Source: Catenulispora pinistramenti
Lineage (GTDB): Bacteria; Actinomycetota; Actinomycetes; Streptomycetales; Catenulisporaceae
DNA length: 64,000 nucleotides
Direction of reading: 5' to 3'
Assembly: GCF_018274385.1 (NCBI RefSeq)
Contig: NZ_JAAFYZ010000010.1
Span: forward strand, 41,586 to 105,585
Shown here: positions 24,692-33,059 of the stretch, piece by piece
How the letters are laid out: every line of letters starts with the position of its first letter
Position numbering within the stretch: the first letter of the stretch is position 1
The notes under the pieces: generated by a model
What the model was told of the DNA's origin: nothing
Database searches by the model: none
The model's input: only the letters and a program-made list of their open reading frames with translations
Made by a program: the position numbers and the translations under genes

Positions 24692-26227
24692 CTACGTCTG
24701 CATCGCCGACACTTCGGCGCTTGCCTCAGCATCGGCCAGGGCAGTGAGCGCCTTCGACAAGTCAGCCAGGCCCGCCAGGATCGCCTGCGCCCAGGGTGGC
24801 GTGTACTCGGACTCTTCGGTCTGGCCCATGCCGGTGAGTGGTTTGGCCTGGCCGCCGTTGAGGTCGGCGGCGGGGTTGGCGGAGATGGTCGGGTCCTGTG
24901 CTGCGACGCCGGGGGCGCGTTTGGCCAGGACCATCGCCTCGGACATGACGGCGATGTCTTTCCACAGGACCAGGTTCTGGCGGTCGACCAGGACCGCGGC
25001 GTCGCCGCCGGGCACCGGGGGTTCCCCGATCTCGGCCCTGTATCTGTTCAAGGTCCAGGAGCCGTTGCGCAGTCGGGAGTCGCGGATGTCCTCCACGACG
25101 CGGGAGTCCCGCCAGTCGATGTCGCCGAACTTCAACCGCCACCCGTCGATCTTGAAGCCGTTCCTGACCAGGTGGAAGTTCATCTTTTCCAGGACGATCT
25201 CGGCGATCGGCGCGCAAGTGTTGACGCGGAAGGTTCTGTCCTGCGCCTCGCCGGTGCCGGCACCCAAGTGGCCTGCCTCGATGACACCGCCCTTCGCCGG
25301 TGGGACGCCGTAGACCGCGAGGATTTCGTCGCGCTTCTGGTCCAGGAAGGAGATGGCGTCGACGATTCGGGCCGGGGCCAGTTCCTGGACGTGGGCGCCG
25401 CCCTTGGTGATGATCGGGCGGCCGACGTTGTCGGTGCCCAAGTTGCGCTGGGCGTACATCGCATCCCAGCGACGCACGTCAGAGGAGGACATCCCGGCCG
25501 GCATGTCCACGTGGACCGTGGGCGGGTTGCCTCTCCTGAAGACCTGCTTGGAATTCCCGGCGGCGAAAAGCCAGCACGTGACAGGCAACATCGCCGCCTG
25601 CGTCGGGGACAACCCGAACACCCCGGTCCGCAAGCTGTCGTAGGGGATGTGGATGACCTCGCGTGCCTCGAACTCCGCGCGCTGCCCATACTCGGTGACC
25701 TGTACGTATCCGGTGATGAAGCCGTGGGCGTCAGCGATCGGATAGATGCTGGGGCAGTCCAAGTTGTAGATGGCGACCGGCTGATCGCCGACCCACACCA
25801 ACTCCAGGTAGGCGTCGCCGTAGACGAGCAGGTCGACGATGACGCCGCGCATCACCTGCCGGATGTCGTCGCGCTGGTTGCACCAGGCGAGCATCCGCTC
25901 CAGCGCCAAGACGTTCGCTGGCTTGGCTGGCTGGGGCTGGTCGCCCTGTCCGGTGTCGGTGTCCCAGTCGGTGACCAGGCCACCGGCGGTTATGGTGCGG
26001 ACGATGGCGTTGACGGCGGAGAACGCCCACGGGCAGGCCACGTACGCGTCGTGCAGCGTTTTGAGAGTGGTACGGCGGTCGGCCGGGCCGGATGCGCCGA
26101 TGCCCTGGTCGTACTCGGTCAACCCGGTGTCGGGGATCCCGTATTCGAAGCCCCTGCGCTCAACCTGTGTTGGCGTGTAGACAATGTCTTTACTTGGGCG
26201 GCGGCGCAATGCGGCACGTAGACCCAC
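24692..26227 (-). CDS. Portal protein
   Basis: A 511-residue protein with a GTG start at 26227. Portal features are visible: ACPWAFSAVNAIVRTITAGG, a helical domain IRQVMRGVIVDLLVYGDAYLEL, EVIHIPYDSLRTGVFGLSP, RRGNPPTVHVDMPAG and ILAVYGVPP followed by a GHLGAG turn. The C-terminus is acidic with a final helix. Portals form the dodecameric DNA gate at one capsid vertex and contact terminase. It follows terminase directly, with tandem junction motifs in the gap. Confidence 0.92.
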   Translation of the reverse strand: MGLRAALRRRPSKDIVYTPTQVERRGFEYGIPDTGLTEYDQGIGASGPADRRTTLKTLHDAYVACPWAFSAVNAIVRTITAGGLVTDWDTDTGQGDQPQPAKPANVLALERMLAWCNQRDDIRQVMRGVIVDLLVYGDAYLELVWVGDQPVAIYNLDCPSIYPIADAHGFITGYVQVTEYGQRAEFEAREVIHIPYDSLRTGVFGLSPTQAAMLPVTCWLFAAGNSKQVFRRGNPPTVHVDMPAGMSSSDVRRWDAMYAQRNLGTDNVGRPIITKGGAHVQELAPARIVDAISFLDQKRDEILAVYGVPPAKGGVIEAGHLGAGTGEAQDRTFRVNTCAPIAEIVLEKMNFHLVRNGFKIDGWRLKFGDIDWRDSRVVEDIRDSRLRNGSWTLNRYRAEIGEPPVPGGDAAVLVDRQNLVLWKDIAVMSEAMVLAKRAPGVAAQDPTISANPAADLNGGQAKPLTGMGQTEESEYTPPWAQAILAGLADLSKALTALADAEASAEVSAMQT

Positions 26228-26245
26228 GGCGTCGCCGCCCGTCTG

Positions 26246-26268
26246 TATTCAGTTGTGTATTCAGTTGT
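26246..26268 (-). promoter_or_regulatory. Tandem junction motifs (sites 10 and 11)
   Basis: Two exact ACAACTGAATA copies at 26246-26256 and 26258-26268, 12 bp apart, directly before the portal gene. The same 12-bp tandem spacing is seen at 28585-28607. Confidence 0.8.
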
Positions 26269-26269
26269 G

Positions 26270-27852
26270 TCAGGGCCACCACTGCTGGTCGTGGTCCTGG
26301 TCCCCACCGTCGGGGGGAGCGGGCTGCTCCCACCACGGCGAAGGCTCATACTCCGGCAGCCGGTACCCGAAGGCGCCGATCACAGCCGGGACGACCTCGG
26401 AGGTCGCGGTATCGAAAATCACGAACTCCGGGCCCGCACCGAGGTTGATCAGCATGTAGCGCAGAGCGTCGGCGGCGTGGTCCTCAGCGTCGGTGTCGAT
26501 GTCCTCCGGGTCGCCGGTGGTCGCGTGCGGCAACGCCGGCAGCGTGCGGACCAAGTTCTCGCAGACGTCGAAGACGTGCAGCAGCGGGCAGGTCTCCCAG
26601 CCGAGCGCCCGGTGGTGCGGACACGCCGGCCCCTCGGCCAGATAGGAACGGACCCGCTGCCACCCGGTGACCCGGGAGCCCTTGCCCTTGCCGGCCGGGG
26701 TGAGATGCACCCCATTGGCGGCGTAGACGTCGGCGATCGGCTTGGCGTCGCCGCGGGTCGCCCACATCGCGTCATCGGCATACCGGGCGACGACGACTTC
26801 CATCTCCGTCTCGGCCGCGGCGAGCCGCTGCGCCTGCTCGCCCTCGCCGACGCCGGGGCCGTAGTGCTCTCTGTATATATAGACACGGCCGTCCTCATCG
26901 ACCGCACCCCACAACACGCAGTAGGGCTTGGCGAAGCCCCAGTCGATGCCGTTGTACCGGCGCCAAGACTCGGGGATGGCGATCGGGGCGATGACGTGCC
27001 GATCAACCCGGAAGTCGAACGCCTGCCCGGCGAAAGAGTTCCAGTCGCCCTCCAGGAATGCTTTGCGCAACTTGTCCGGCAACGCCTTCAGGTCGTCGAC
27101 GTACTCGCTGTTCAGGTGCGGGTTGTCGGTAACACCGGAGGGGATGAACCGGACCGTGCGCCCACGCACGTCCTTCACGACACGCTTGCCGTAGTTCGTG
27201 GCGTCGACGTAGCGCGTCTTGACCGCCAGGTGCCCGGGGCCACCGGGGTTGGAGCCGGAGCGGATACCCAGCACAGGGATGTCTGCGCGCCCGGAGCGTA
27301 GACGGGACTCCAGGAACGCGATCACGTCCGGCGGCGTCAACGTCCGTTCGTCGAAAAGGAGCAGCTGGTACTGGCCGCCTTGGCGACGGGTCGCGTCAAG
27401 GATCGTCTCGGCGTAGCGGAACATCACCACGCTCTTGTTCGGGAACCGCAGCTCGAACTCCGAGCCGTTCCACACCCCGCCGAGTGCCTGAGCGTAGGAG
27501 TAGTTCGCCAACTCCGCGAGCAGGCTTTCCTTCAGCTCCCCGTACGTTCTCCGAAACGCGCCGAGCCTGATTCCCGGATAGCGGATGCACACCCTGATCC
27601 CCTCAGAGATCAGGGCACGCGTTTTCCCCCGCCAGCGCTACCTCCCAGCAACACGTCGAACTCGGTCGCGTCGTGGAACTCCTGTTGCCTGGCGGTGGGG
27701 ACGTAGTCCAACGCGGCGAAAACATCACGGCCGGCGGCCTCGCGGGCCCTGGCCGCGTCTATCTCTTCTTGGAGCTGCCGCAGCCGGTGCAGCCGTTGGA
27801 GCTTTACTGACTCCAGGGTCTCCTGGCTTCGCCGGCCAGCGGGCCGGGTCAC
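26270..27852 (-). CDS. Terminase large subunit, split by a -1 frameshift
   Basis: The ATP-driven DNA packaging motor and nuclease. From GTG 27852, overlapping the small-subunit stop, the zero frame reads to FDVLLGGSAGGGK and stops at 27610. The remaining 450 residues are in the -1 frame. Shifting at GGGAAAA gives a proper Walker A (GGSAGGGKT), then CIRYPGIRLGAFRRTY, Walker B (YQLLLFDERTL), a coupling region (GIRSGSNPGGPG) and the nuclease domain (GIDWGFAKPYCVLWG, VVVARYADDAMW). The joined protein is about 527 residues, normal for the family. The zero-frame product alone would be 80 residues. A one-base deletion or sequencing error in the A-run is the alternative. Confidence 0.9.
27592..27628 (-). 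promoter_or_regulatory. Candidate -1 ribosomal frameshift signal in terL
   Basis: On the minus strand GGGAAAA (27628-27622) is in the X XXY YYZ register with the zero frame. A 6-base spacer (27621-27616) follows, then an 8-bp perfect stem (27615-27608 with 27599-27592) and an 8-base loop. The zero-frame stop TGA lies inside the first stem arm. Confidence 0.7.
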
Positions 27853-28298
27853 CCCGACTCCTCGATCTCACCGCCGACGGCGAGCTGGCGGGTGGCCAAC
27901 TCGTTCTCCAGCCGCAGGATCTCGGACTCGACCGTGGTCAGCGCGACCACCTGCTGCTGCGGGAACAGCCGGCGGCGGGCCTCCACGATGCGCACCCCCA
28001 GCTCCACATGCCGGGGGGATCCGGCCATCGCCTCCTCCCACACCGCGTACAGCAGCTCGTCCAGGCGCAGCTGCTCGATCGCGATGTACTCCTCGGTGGC
28101 CGCACTCTGTTCACGTACGTTCGCCGCCAGCGCCCGGCGGATGTCGACGCTGACGTGGTTGGCGCTGCCGTAACCCAGGGCGTTGGCGATGTCCTCCAGG
28201 CGGGCGCCGGACACCTTCATCCGTACGGCTTTGGCGCGGCGCTCGGCAACCTGGGCGTGGGTGGCGCGGGCGCGGGACGAGCGCTTGCCGCCGGTCAT
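27849..28298 (-). CDS. Terminase small subunit
   Basis: A 149-residue protein from ATG 28298, overlapping the upstream stop (ATGA). A basic N-terminus with RATHAQVAERRAKAVRMKVS leads into a helix-turn-helix (GARLEDIANALGYGSANHVS), then long helices (EEYIAIEQLRLDELLYAVWE, ALTTVESEILRLENEL). HTH plus oligomerising helices next to the large subunit is the standard layout. It would bind the packaging site and regulate the motor. Confidence 0.85.
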   Translation of the reverse strand: MTGGKRSSRARATHAQVAERRAKAVRMKVSGARLEDIANALGYGSANHVSVDIRRALAANVREQSAATEEYIAIEQLRLDELLYAVWEEAMAGSPRHVELGVRIVEARRRLFPQQQVVALTTVESEILRLENELATRQLAVGGEIEESG

Positions 28299-28573
28299 GT
28301 CCGTACCACCACGCCGGGGCAGGTACACGGCGCGGGCCATGGGCAGTTGGCATTGTGGATCACGGCCGCTGCTGGCAGGCCCAGGGCGTGCTGGCTACAG
28401 CCGAACACGGCGATGCAGGCGCTGGTCTCACCGTTCGCCAAGGTGATTGCTGTCAGCTCGGCGGGAGTGGCCAGTCGTTGCCACTGGAGCGTGGCCGGGT
28501 TAGTGCAGGCCGGTGCGCTGCATCCCCTGACCGGCTGCGGGGTGCCGGTTGGAGACGTGGGAGTCCCAGTCAC
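28295..28573 (-). CDS. Small Cys-rich protein at the start of the late operon
   Basis: A 92-residue protein with a GTG start at 28573 after AGGGA. Cys-containing elements RGCSAPACTNPATLQW, a CSQH element and CPWPAPCTCPG suggest a small zinc-ribbon-like domain. It is the first gene of the leftward late operon and overlaps the terminase small subunit. Tandem junction motifs lie just upstream. Function unknown. Confidence 0.6.
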   Translation of the reverse strand: MTGTPTSPTGTPQPVRGCSAPACTNPATLQWQRLATPAELTAITLANGETSACIAVFGCSQHALGLPAAAVIHNANCPWPAPCTCPGVVVRT

Positions 28574-28584
28574 GTCAGGTCCCT

Positions 28585-28607
28585 GATTCAGTTGTGTATG
28601 AAGTTGT
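28585..28607 (-). promoter_or_regulatory. Tandem junction motifs at the head of the late operon (sites 12 and 13)
   Basis: An ACAACTGAATC copy (28585-28595, last base off consensus) and an exact ACAACTTCATA copy (28597-28607) lie 12 bp apart, upstream of the first late gene. Confidence 0.75.
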
Positions 28608-28764
28608 GGTGTGCCGGCCGCCGCATGTGTTCCCGAGGGGGCGGGGTGGGCGTGGGCCTGCCGCTGCGATTAGGGGTTCACGCGGGCATGGCCGCTCGCG
28701 CCGAGACATCCGGCGGCCGGCGGTCTGGGAGAACCCGGGGGATCTGGGCTCGCAGTGGGCTTGG

Positions 28765-29091
28765 TCAGGTAGAGGGTGTGGGTTTCCGAAGCGTGGCCCG
28801 GCGCATCCGTCTGCGCTCCTTGTCAGTCAGCCCGCCCCAGACTCCGTCGTGCTCGGGAGTCGCCATCGCGAACTCCAGGCAGGACTCGCGAACTGGGCAG
28901 GCAGCACACACGGCCTTCGCCGCCTTCTCCCGGGCAACACGCGCTGCTTTGCGTTCGCCGTAACAGCCGAACCCGGGGTCGGTGCCGAAGAACAAGTCCG
29001 GGTCCTCATCGCGGCACGCCCCGTAGGACATCCACGCCGGAAGCTCGCCGATCAGTGCCGCGAGCCGCGGCTGCGCCGTCATCGTCGTCAT
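28765..29091 (-). CDS. WhiB-like (Wbl) Fe-S transcription regulator
   Basis: A 108-residue protein with ATG at 29091 after AAGGGA. Four cysteines (Cys26, Cys62, Cys65, Cys71) fit the 4Fe-4S site, followed by GVWGG (residues 83-87) and the basic LTDKERRRMRR tail. Wbl proteins occur only in actinobacteria and their phages and act with the primary sigma factor. Phage WhiB genes such as TM4 gp49 can inhibit host WhiB2 and block superinfection. It is the last minus-strand gene before the strand switch and may control late transcription. Confidence 0.9.
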   Translation of the reverse strand: MTTMTAQPRLAALIGELPAWMSYGACRDEDPDLFFGTDPGFGCYGERKAARVAREKAAKAVCAACPVRESCLEFAMATPEHDGVWGGLTDKERRRMRRATLRKPTPST

Positions 29092-29705
29092 CGCTTGATC
29101 CCTTCCGGACAGCGCAAAGCACCGCCCCGCAGCACGGGGCGAGGTGAACCAGGGAGCCAGACCTCTGCCGGCCGCCGCTCACATGGGAGCCACGGGGGCC
29201 AGAACTAGGTGTGGCGGGGATGTCGCCGCGGCCGGTCGGGCCGGGGATAGATGGGCGGTCGTGCGCATCTGAGCACACCGATGCCCGCCGATCAAGAGGG
29301 TACGGAGCGCGGAGAACGAGCACAAACGATTCTTCGCAGGTCAGACAAGACGCTGTTAAATCAAGGTCCTTATAAATTGATCTCCAGGGGGTCAAAAATC
29401 CCGGGAGCCGGCACCATCCATAAACCCCCTAATAACAAGAAGAAGATCAAATGAGCGTCAGCGATCTTGATTCGCGCTGGTGACAGGGCATATCAGTCCC
29501 CTGCCTCGCACGCTCTTTGATCTTGCTTCGGACTCACGGACGGCACTCGGAGCGCTGCACGGGAGTGACGTGGAAGCGGACTCGCGGCGGCGCGCGATAA
29601 GCATTCTGAGCTGCAAAGCTTGACGACCTCCATGCTGAAACCTAACGTTCTCCATGCCGCCGGACGGACCGGCGGGGAACGGCAGGACGGAAGGGAGGCG
29701 GGACG
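29092..29705. promoter_or_regulatory. Strand-switch control interval
   Basis: About 610 bases with no convincing gene. The segment 29340-29460 is markedly AT-rich for this genome. On the minus strand it contains TTTTTGACCCCC followed by TATAAG (near 29370), a good promoter for the WhiB-like gene. The plus strand has a TATAAA-like box at the same place. This is where divergent early and regulatory transcription probably starts. Confidence 0.5.
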
Positions 29706-30146
29706 GTGGAGGAACCGGATACCTCGCCCGAACGGGCGGCGGAACGGAAGGCCGCAACGCTGGCGCGGCTCGCACAAGAGCGGGCGGCCCAGCTGGAGCG
29801 GGTGAAGGCACGCACCGCCGGAACCGCAAGCGGGATCCCGGGCAAGACGGCGCACCGGTTCGTGTACTCGACGGACCCGCGCCTTGCGGGTGCGCTGCGG
29901 GTCAAGCGGGAGCGCCAGCGGGACGAACGCGCTAACCGCCAGGTGGCGTGGCAACTGTCCGGACCGCGCTTCACCCCGTACAGCGGAGGCAGGCGCAAGC
30001 GGGCGGACGCACAGGTGACGGCTGCGGTGCGCACGATCCAACCGGCGCGCGCCGTGCCGATGGCTCCCGCGCCGCAGTCCTTTACACAGGTGATGGACAC
30101 GGTCGGTGCGGATCGGAAATGGTTCGCCACCGGCGCGAACCAGTAG
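29706..30146 (+). CDS. Basic hypothetical protein, first rightward gene
   Basis: A 146-residue protein from GTG 29706, with GGGAGG nine bases upstream. It is rich in Arg and Ala: a helical N-terminus (ERAAERKAATLARLAQERAA), KTAHRFVYSTDPRL, then a basic middle, and SFTQVMDTVGADRKWFATG at the end. It may bind nucleic acid. No family recognised. Confidence 0.6.
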   Translation: MEEPDTSPERAAERKAATLARLAQERAAQLERVKARTAGTASGIPGKTAHRFVYSTDPRLAGALRVKRERQRDERANRQVAWQLSGPRFTPYSGGRRKRADAQVTAAVRTIQPARAVPMAPAPQSFTQVMDTVGADRKWFATGANQ

Positions 30147-30790
30147 CCCCATCAGCGTGGCCCGGTGACGGGTCGCCGCGCGAACCCCCCGACCCCCATC
30201 GCGGTCGGGTGGCTGGCGCGGCGGTCTGACCGCCGACCCCAAAACTTCACACCCCATGCGCCGTACGCCTCGCCCGGCTATGGACGTCGCCGCCCGCTAC
30301 CGACGGGAAGGCGTGTTCACGGGTCCGGCATCGGTCGGGAACCCGCCCACGGCTGCCAGACGTGGACGACTAACGATCTCCCCTGTGCTGCGGAGCACCG
30401 GGAGACACCACCGCACACCCTCGGGTGTCGGAGGTCATAGAAGGCTGCGCGAGCGAATTCGCGTGTGGATGCAGGGGAGCTAAGCCTCGGAGGGTGACCC
30501 CAGCGGCAGACGGTCGGGAGCCGGTCTGTCCACCCTGCTATCCACGGTCCGCGTAAGCGGCCAATAAGGGAATTCCCATCGGTCTGTGCCTGCCCGTTGT
30601 AGAGGACGGGCACCGGCCGAGGATGTCCGGCACCGGCCCGTGTGGGACCGGTGAGCCGCCCCGCCACCCATCTCCCGGTGGCGGCGCGGAAGCACGGTGC
30701 GAACCCGTGCCCGGATGCGAACCCGCGCCGGACTTGGCGCGGGGATCCCACACAACCGACTGCGGTGCACGCCACCGACAAGGAGGCCAC
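30147..30790 (+). other. Structured non-coding stretch with direct repeats
   Basis: About 640 bases without a supportable gene. It holds a tandem repeat TGCGAACCCGYGCC (30698-30715 and 30716-30732), two copies of GGCACCGGCC (near 30609 and 30629), a hairpin with CCGCCACC and GGTGGCGG arms near 30661-30684, and an 8-bp hairpin CCCGCGCC/GGCGCGGG near 30722-30743. It lies directly upstream of the gene at 30791. It could be a structured leader or a protein-binding repeat region; no known riboswitch is recognised. Confidence 0.45.
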
Positions 30791-31189
30791 ATGGCCGACC
30801 TCTCCGCCCAGGTCGATTCCGACCTGGAGCACGCCGCGCGAGTCATCCTCCGCAACGGCCTGAACCAGGGCAGCCTGTACGACTACGAACAGGCCGATCA
30901 GGACAAGATCCCGCTCAAGGACTGCCGCGTGTGCGGTCTCGGCACCATCCACATCGTCATCTCCGGCACGCCCAGCCCCAACCGCTGGTCGTCGGACCGG
31001 TACAACGCGGTCATCGATCGCATCAACGACTACATGTGGATCCACCACACCGGCTACACCCTGCCGAAGTGGAACGACGAACCCGGACGCACCGCCGATC
31101 AGGTCGCGGAGTTGCTGCGCAGCGCGGCCGCGTGGCGGCCGACACCGACCGAAGCGCTCGCCGACACCTGTGCGCTGGTGCCCGCGTGA
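30791..31189 (+). CDS. DUF6197-like protein
   Basis: A 132-residue protein from ATG 30791 after AAGGAGG. The order HAARVILRNGLNQGSLYDYE, VCGLGTIHIVISG, AVIDRINDYM and LPKWNDEPGRTADQVAELLR matches DUF6197-type proteins, widespread in actinobacterial chromosomes and mobile elements with no known role. It overlaps the next gene by four bases. Confidence 0.7.
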   Translation: MADLSAQVDSDLEHAARVILRNGLNQGSLYDYEQADQDKIPLKDCRVCGLGTIHIVISGTPSPNRWSSDRYNAVIDRINDYMWIHHTGYTLPKWNDEPGRTADQVAELLRSAAAWRPTPTEALADTCALVPA

Positions 31190-31362
31190 GCGGCTACGAC
31201 AACAACGAGGACCGTGTCTTCTTCGGCGCGTTCGCACTGGTCGCCGTGCTGGGCGCGATCGGACTGGTCGTGCTGTTGTCCGGCCACGGGATCGTCAACG
31301 ACCCGTCTGCGCCCCCGGCGTCCGTCACCACGACGATCGGCGACACTTCGCCGTCCCGATAG
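31186..31362 (+). CDS. Small single-pass membrane protein
   Basis: A 58-residue protein from GTG 31186 (GTGA overlap). A polar N-terminus (SGYDNNEDRVFF) is followed by one long hydrophobic helix (about residues 12-34) and a Pro/Ser/Thr-rich tail that would face the other side of the membrane. No family is recognised. It ends about 50 bases before a terminator. Confidence 0.6.
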   Translation: MSGYDNNEDRVFFGAFALVAVLGAIGLVVLLSGHGIVNDPSAPPASVTTTIGDTSPSR

Positions 31363-31409
31363 GCCGTGTCGCCGTGGTGACACGCCTTGTGGCGTGACAG
31401 ATCAGTAAC

Positions 31410-31450
31410 GCCCCGCCCGTGCCGACGCAACCGGCAAGGACGGGGCTTTT
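31410..31450 (+). terminator. Intrinsic terminator
   Basis: GCCCCG (31410-31415) pairs with CGGGGC (31441-31446), with extra pairing inside, followed by TTTT. It ends the unit 30791-31362. Confidence 0.7.
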
Positions 31451-31482
31451 CCATCTCTTATCACAGATCAGGGGTCTGGTTC

Positions 31483-31929
31483 ATGGAGGTTCGACCGCGC
31501 ATAGCCGTGGAGTCGTCCTGGATCGATCGCATGGCGCAGATGGCTGACCTTCGGGCCGCGCGTACTGCGGCATCGGATCGGCTCGGCGGGCAGCTTGGGC
31601 GGCTGCGGCAGGAGTTCGCGACACGCCAGGCAACCGAGGCCGACGTCAAGCTGGTTGCCGACGCCCACATGGCACTGATGGATGCCGCAGCGGCCCTCAT
31701 CGCCTCTACTGGCCGCAAGCCGTGTTCGCACGGTGTGATGGGCGGTCCGGCGTGCCCGCCGTGTGTGTGGAACGAGGACACCCAGACAGTGGCGTGGGCC
31801 AGGGCGCGGCGCGACGTGATGAAGGCGGGCGGGTTCGGCCCGCTGGGGTCACCGTGGGACCCGGCGCTGGAGCGTACCGAGGGTGTGTCCGCTGTGCGGC
31901 CGTTCATGAAGGACCTCGGCGCGCGCTGA
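31483..31929 (+). CDS. Hypothetical protein with a Cys/His cluster
   Basis: About 148 residues from ATG 31483; the RBS is weak (AGGGG), so the start is uncertain. An N-terminal helical region (RMAQMADLRAARTAASDRL, then QLGRLRQEFATRQ) is followed by PCSHGVMGGPACPPCVWNED, a probable zinc site. The C-terminus is basic. No family recognised. It begins a new unit after the terminator at 31410-31450. Confidence 0.55.
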   Translation: MEVRPRIAVESSWIDRMAQMADLRAARTAASDRLGGQLGRLRQEFATRQATEADVKLVADAHMALMDAAAALIASTGRKPCSHGVMGGPACPPCVWNEDTQTVAWARARRDVMKAGGFGPLGSPWDPALERTEGVSAVRPFMKDLGAR

Positions 31930-32114
31930 CGCAGCCCGGGGGGTTGTGCGGCTGGCGGGAGCCGCCTTTTGAATCCCGTGGCCCTGCCGCTGTCATGGCG
32001 GTCGGGGCGCTGACGGCCCTGCGGGGTCGCCGCTGTTTTGCGCAAAGGGAGGCCGGTCCGGCCAGGCCCGCGCACATCTGAAGTCTGATTCCCATCTGAA
32101 GGGGCTGCTCCGCC

Positions 32115-32276
32115 ATGTCCATCGAGATCCACACCTCCCGACTGTTCTGGACCGCTACCGACGGCCGCCGCCGCTACGTGATCACCCCGGGTTCGTCCGG
32201 GTTCGTGGTGCGCGACACCGAGGACGGCGAGCAGATCGCCACGATCTCCGACCTGTCCGAGGTCGAGGACCTGTGA
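32115..32276 (+). CDS. Small hypothetical protein
   Basis: A 53-residue protein from ATG 32115, with GAAGGGG upstream. It is beta-rich (IHTSRLFWTATDGRRRYVI, then GFVVRDTEDGEQIATI) with an acidic end. Codon use matches neighbours, with strong third-position GC. No family recognised. Confidence 0.55.
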   Translation: MSIEIHTSRLFWTATDGRRRYVITPGSSGFVVRDTEDGEQIATISDLSEVEDL

Positions 32277-32318
32277 GCCCGGTCCCGATATCCGCCTGCT
32301 GCCGAAGGGAGCCGTGAC

Positions 32319-32975
32319 ATGGGGCTCCGTACCTGGTTCCGCCGCAAGTCGAAGAACACCACCACCATCAAGGGAGAGAACATGGCCGCGTCCGTGAAGA
32401 ACCTGGAGATCACCCTCGTCGCCGACGGCGGGCTCAGCAGCTACCAGACCATCCGCCGGATCCAGACCCTCCTGGACGACACCGACTCCCTGGCTGAGGT
32501 GGTGCCGTCGCTGTCCCGGGTCCTGTCGCTGGTGAAGATCGGCGACAAGCGGGCGGTGGTGGCGATCCTGGCAGAGACCGAGCCCGGCCCGGATCTGGCC
32601 CAGGAGCTGGACGACCTGGTCGAGTCCGCGTTCAACGGGTACGGCCGAGAGATCCGCAAGCCGGCGCGCGGCAAGGCGGCGGTCGACCCGGAGACCCGTC
32701 TGGAGTCGGTCGCGGCCAAGGCCGAGCAGATGTGGGAGTCGGTGACGTACCTGCTGGCGACGGCGCTGGACACGGTGTTCAAGGGCGAGTCGAAGAAGGC
32801 CGTGTCGACGCTGACCAAGCTGGGCCTTGCGGCCCGCATCGTGCAGGAACTGCTGGACACGCCGGTCGCGGAGGAGTCGGAGGAGGAGGACGAGCTGGTT
32901 GAGGAGACCTCCGAGCTGGTCCCCCTGAAGCGGATCAACCACGTCGCGGTGAAGGCCGAGCCCGCCACGTTCTGA
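32319..32975 (+). CDS. Hypothetical helical protein
   Basis: A 218-residue protein from ATG 32319 after AAGGGAG; a second ATG at 32382 also has AAGGGAGAG, so a shorter 197-residue form is possible. ITLVADGGLSSYQTIRRIQT is followed by helices and a Glu-rich stretch near residue 190 (EESEEEDELVEE). No family recognised. A terminator follows. Confidence 0.6.
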   Translation: MGLRTWFRRKSKNTTTIKGENMAASVKNLEITLVADGGLSSYQTIRRIQTLLDDTDSLAEVVPSLSRVLSLVKIGDKRAVVAILAETEPGPDLAQELDDLVESAFNGYGREIRKPARGKAAVDPETRLESVAAKAEQMWESVTYLLATALDTVFKGESKKAVSTLTKLGLAARIVQELLDTPVAEESEEEDELVEETSELVPLKRINHVAVKAEPATF

Positions 32976-32997
32976 AGCCCTTCGTCTCGACGCCTCA

Positions 32998-33024
32998 ACA
33001 GGCCGCGCATTCCGCGCGGCCTGT
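32998..33024 (+). terminator. Intrinsic terminator-like hairpin
   Basis: An 11-bp perfect stem (arms 32998-33008 and 33014-33024) with a 5-base loop follows the gene ending at 32975. The T-tract is short (GTTT). Confidence 0.6.
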
Positions 33025-33059
33025 CGGCGTTTCCGCCCTGTGTTCAGAGAGGACGGTAT

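Noticed and set aside
29251..29454. Plus-strand frame of 67 codons in the strand-switch interval
   Set aside because: No RBS, poor codon bias and overlap with the AT-rich promoter region.
30256..30483. Plus-strand frame of 75 codons in the structured gap
   Set aside because: No RBS and basic low-complexity sequence; not enough evidence for a gene.
30690..30712. tRNA-like T-arm (5-bp stem, loop TGCGAAC)
   Set aside because: No matching acceptor stem or anticodon arm could be built around it; it is part of a tandem repeat.
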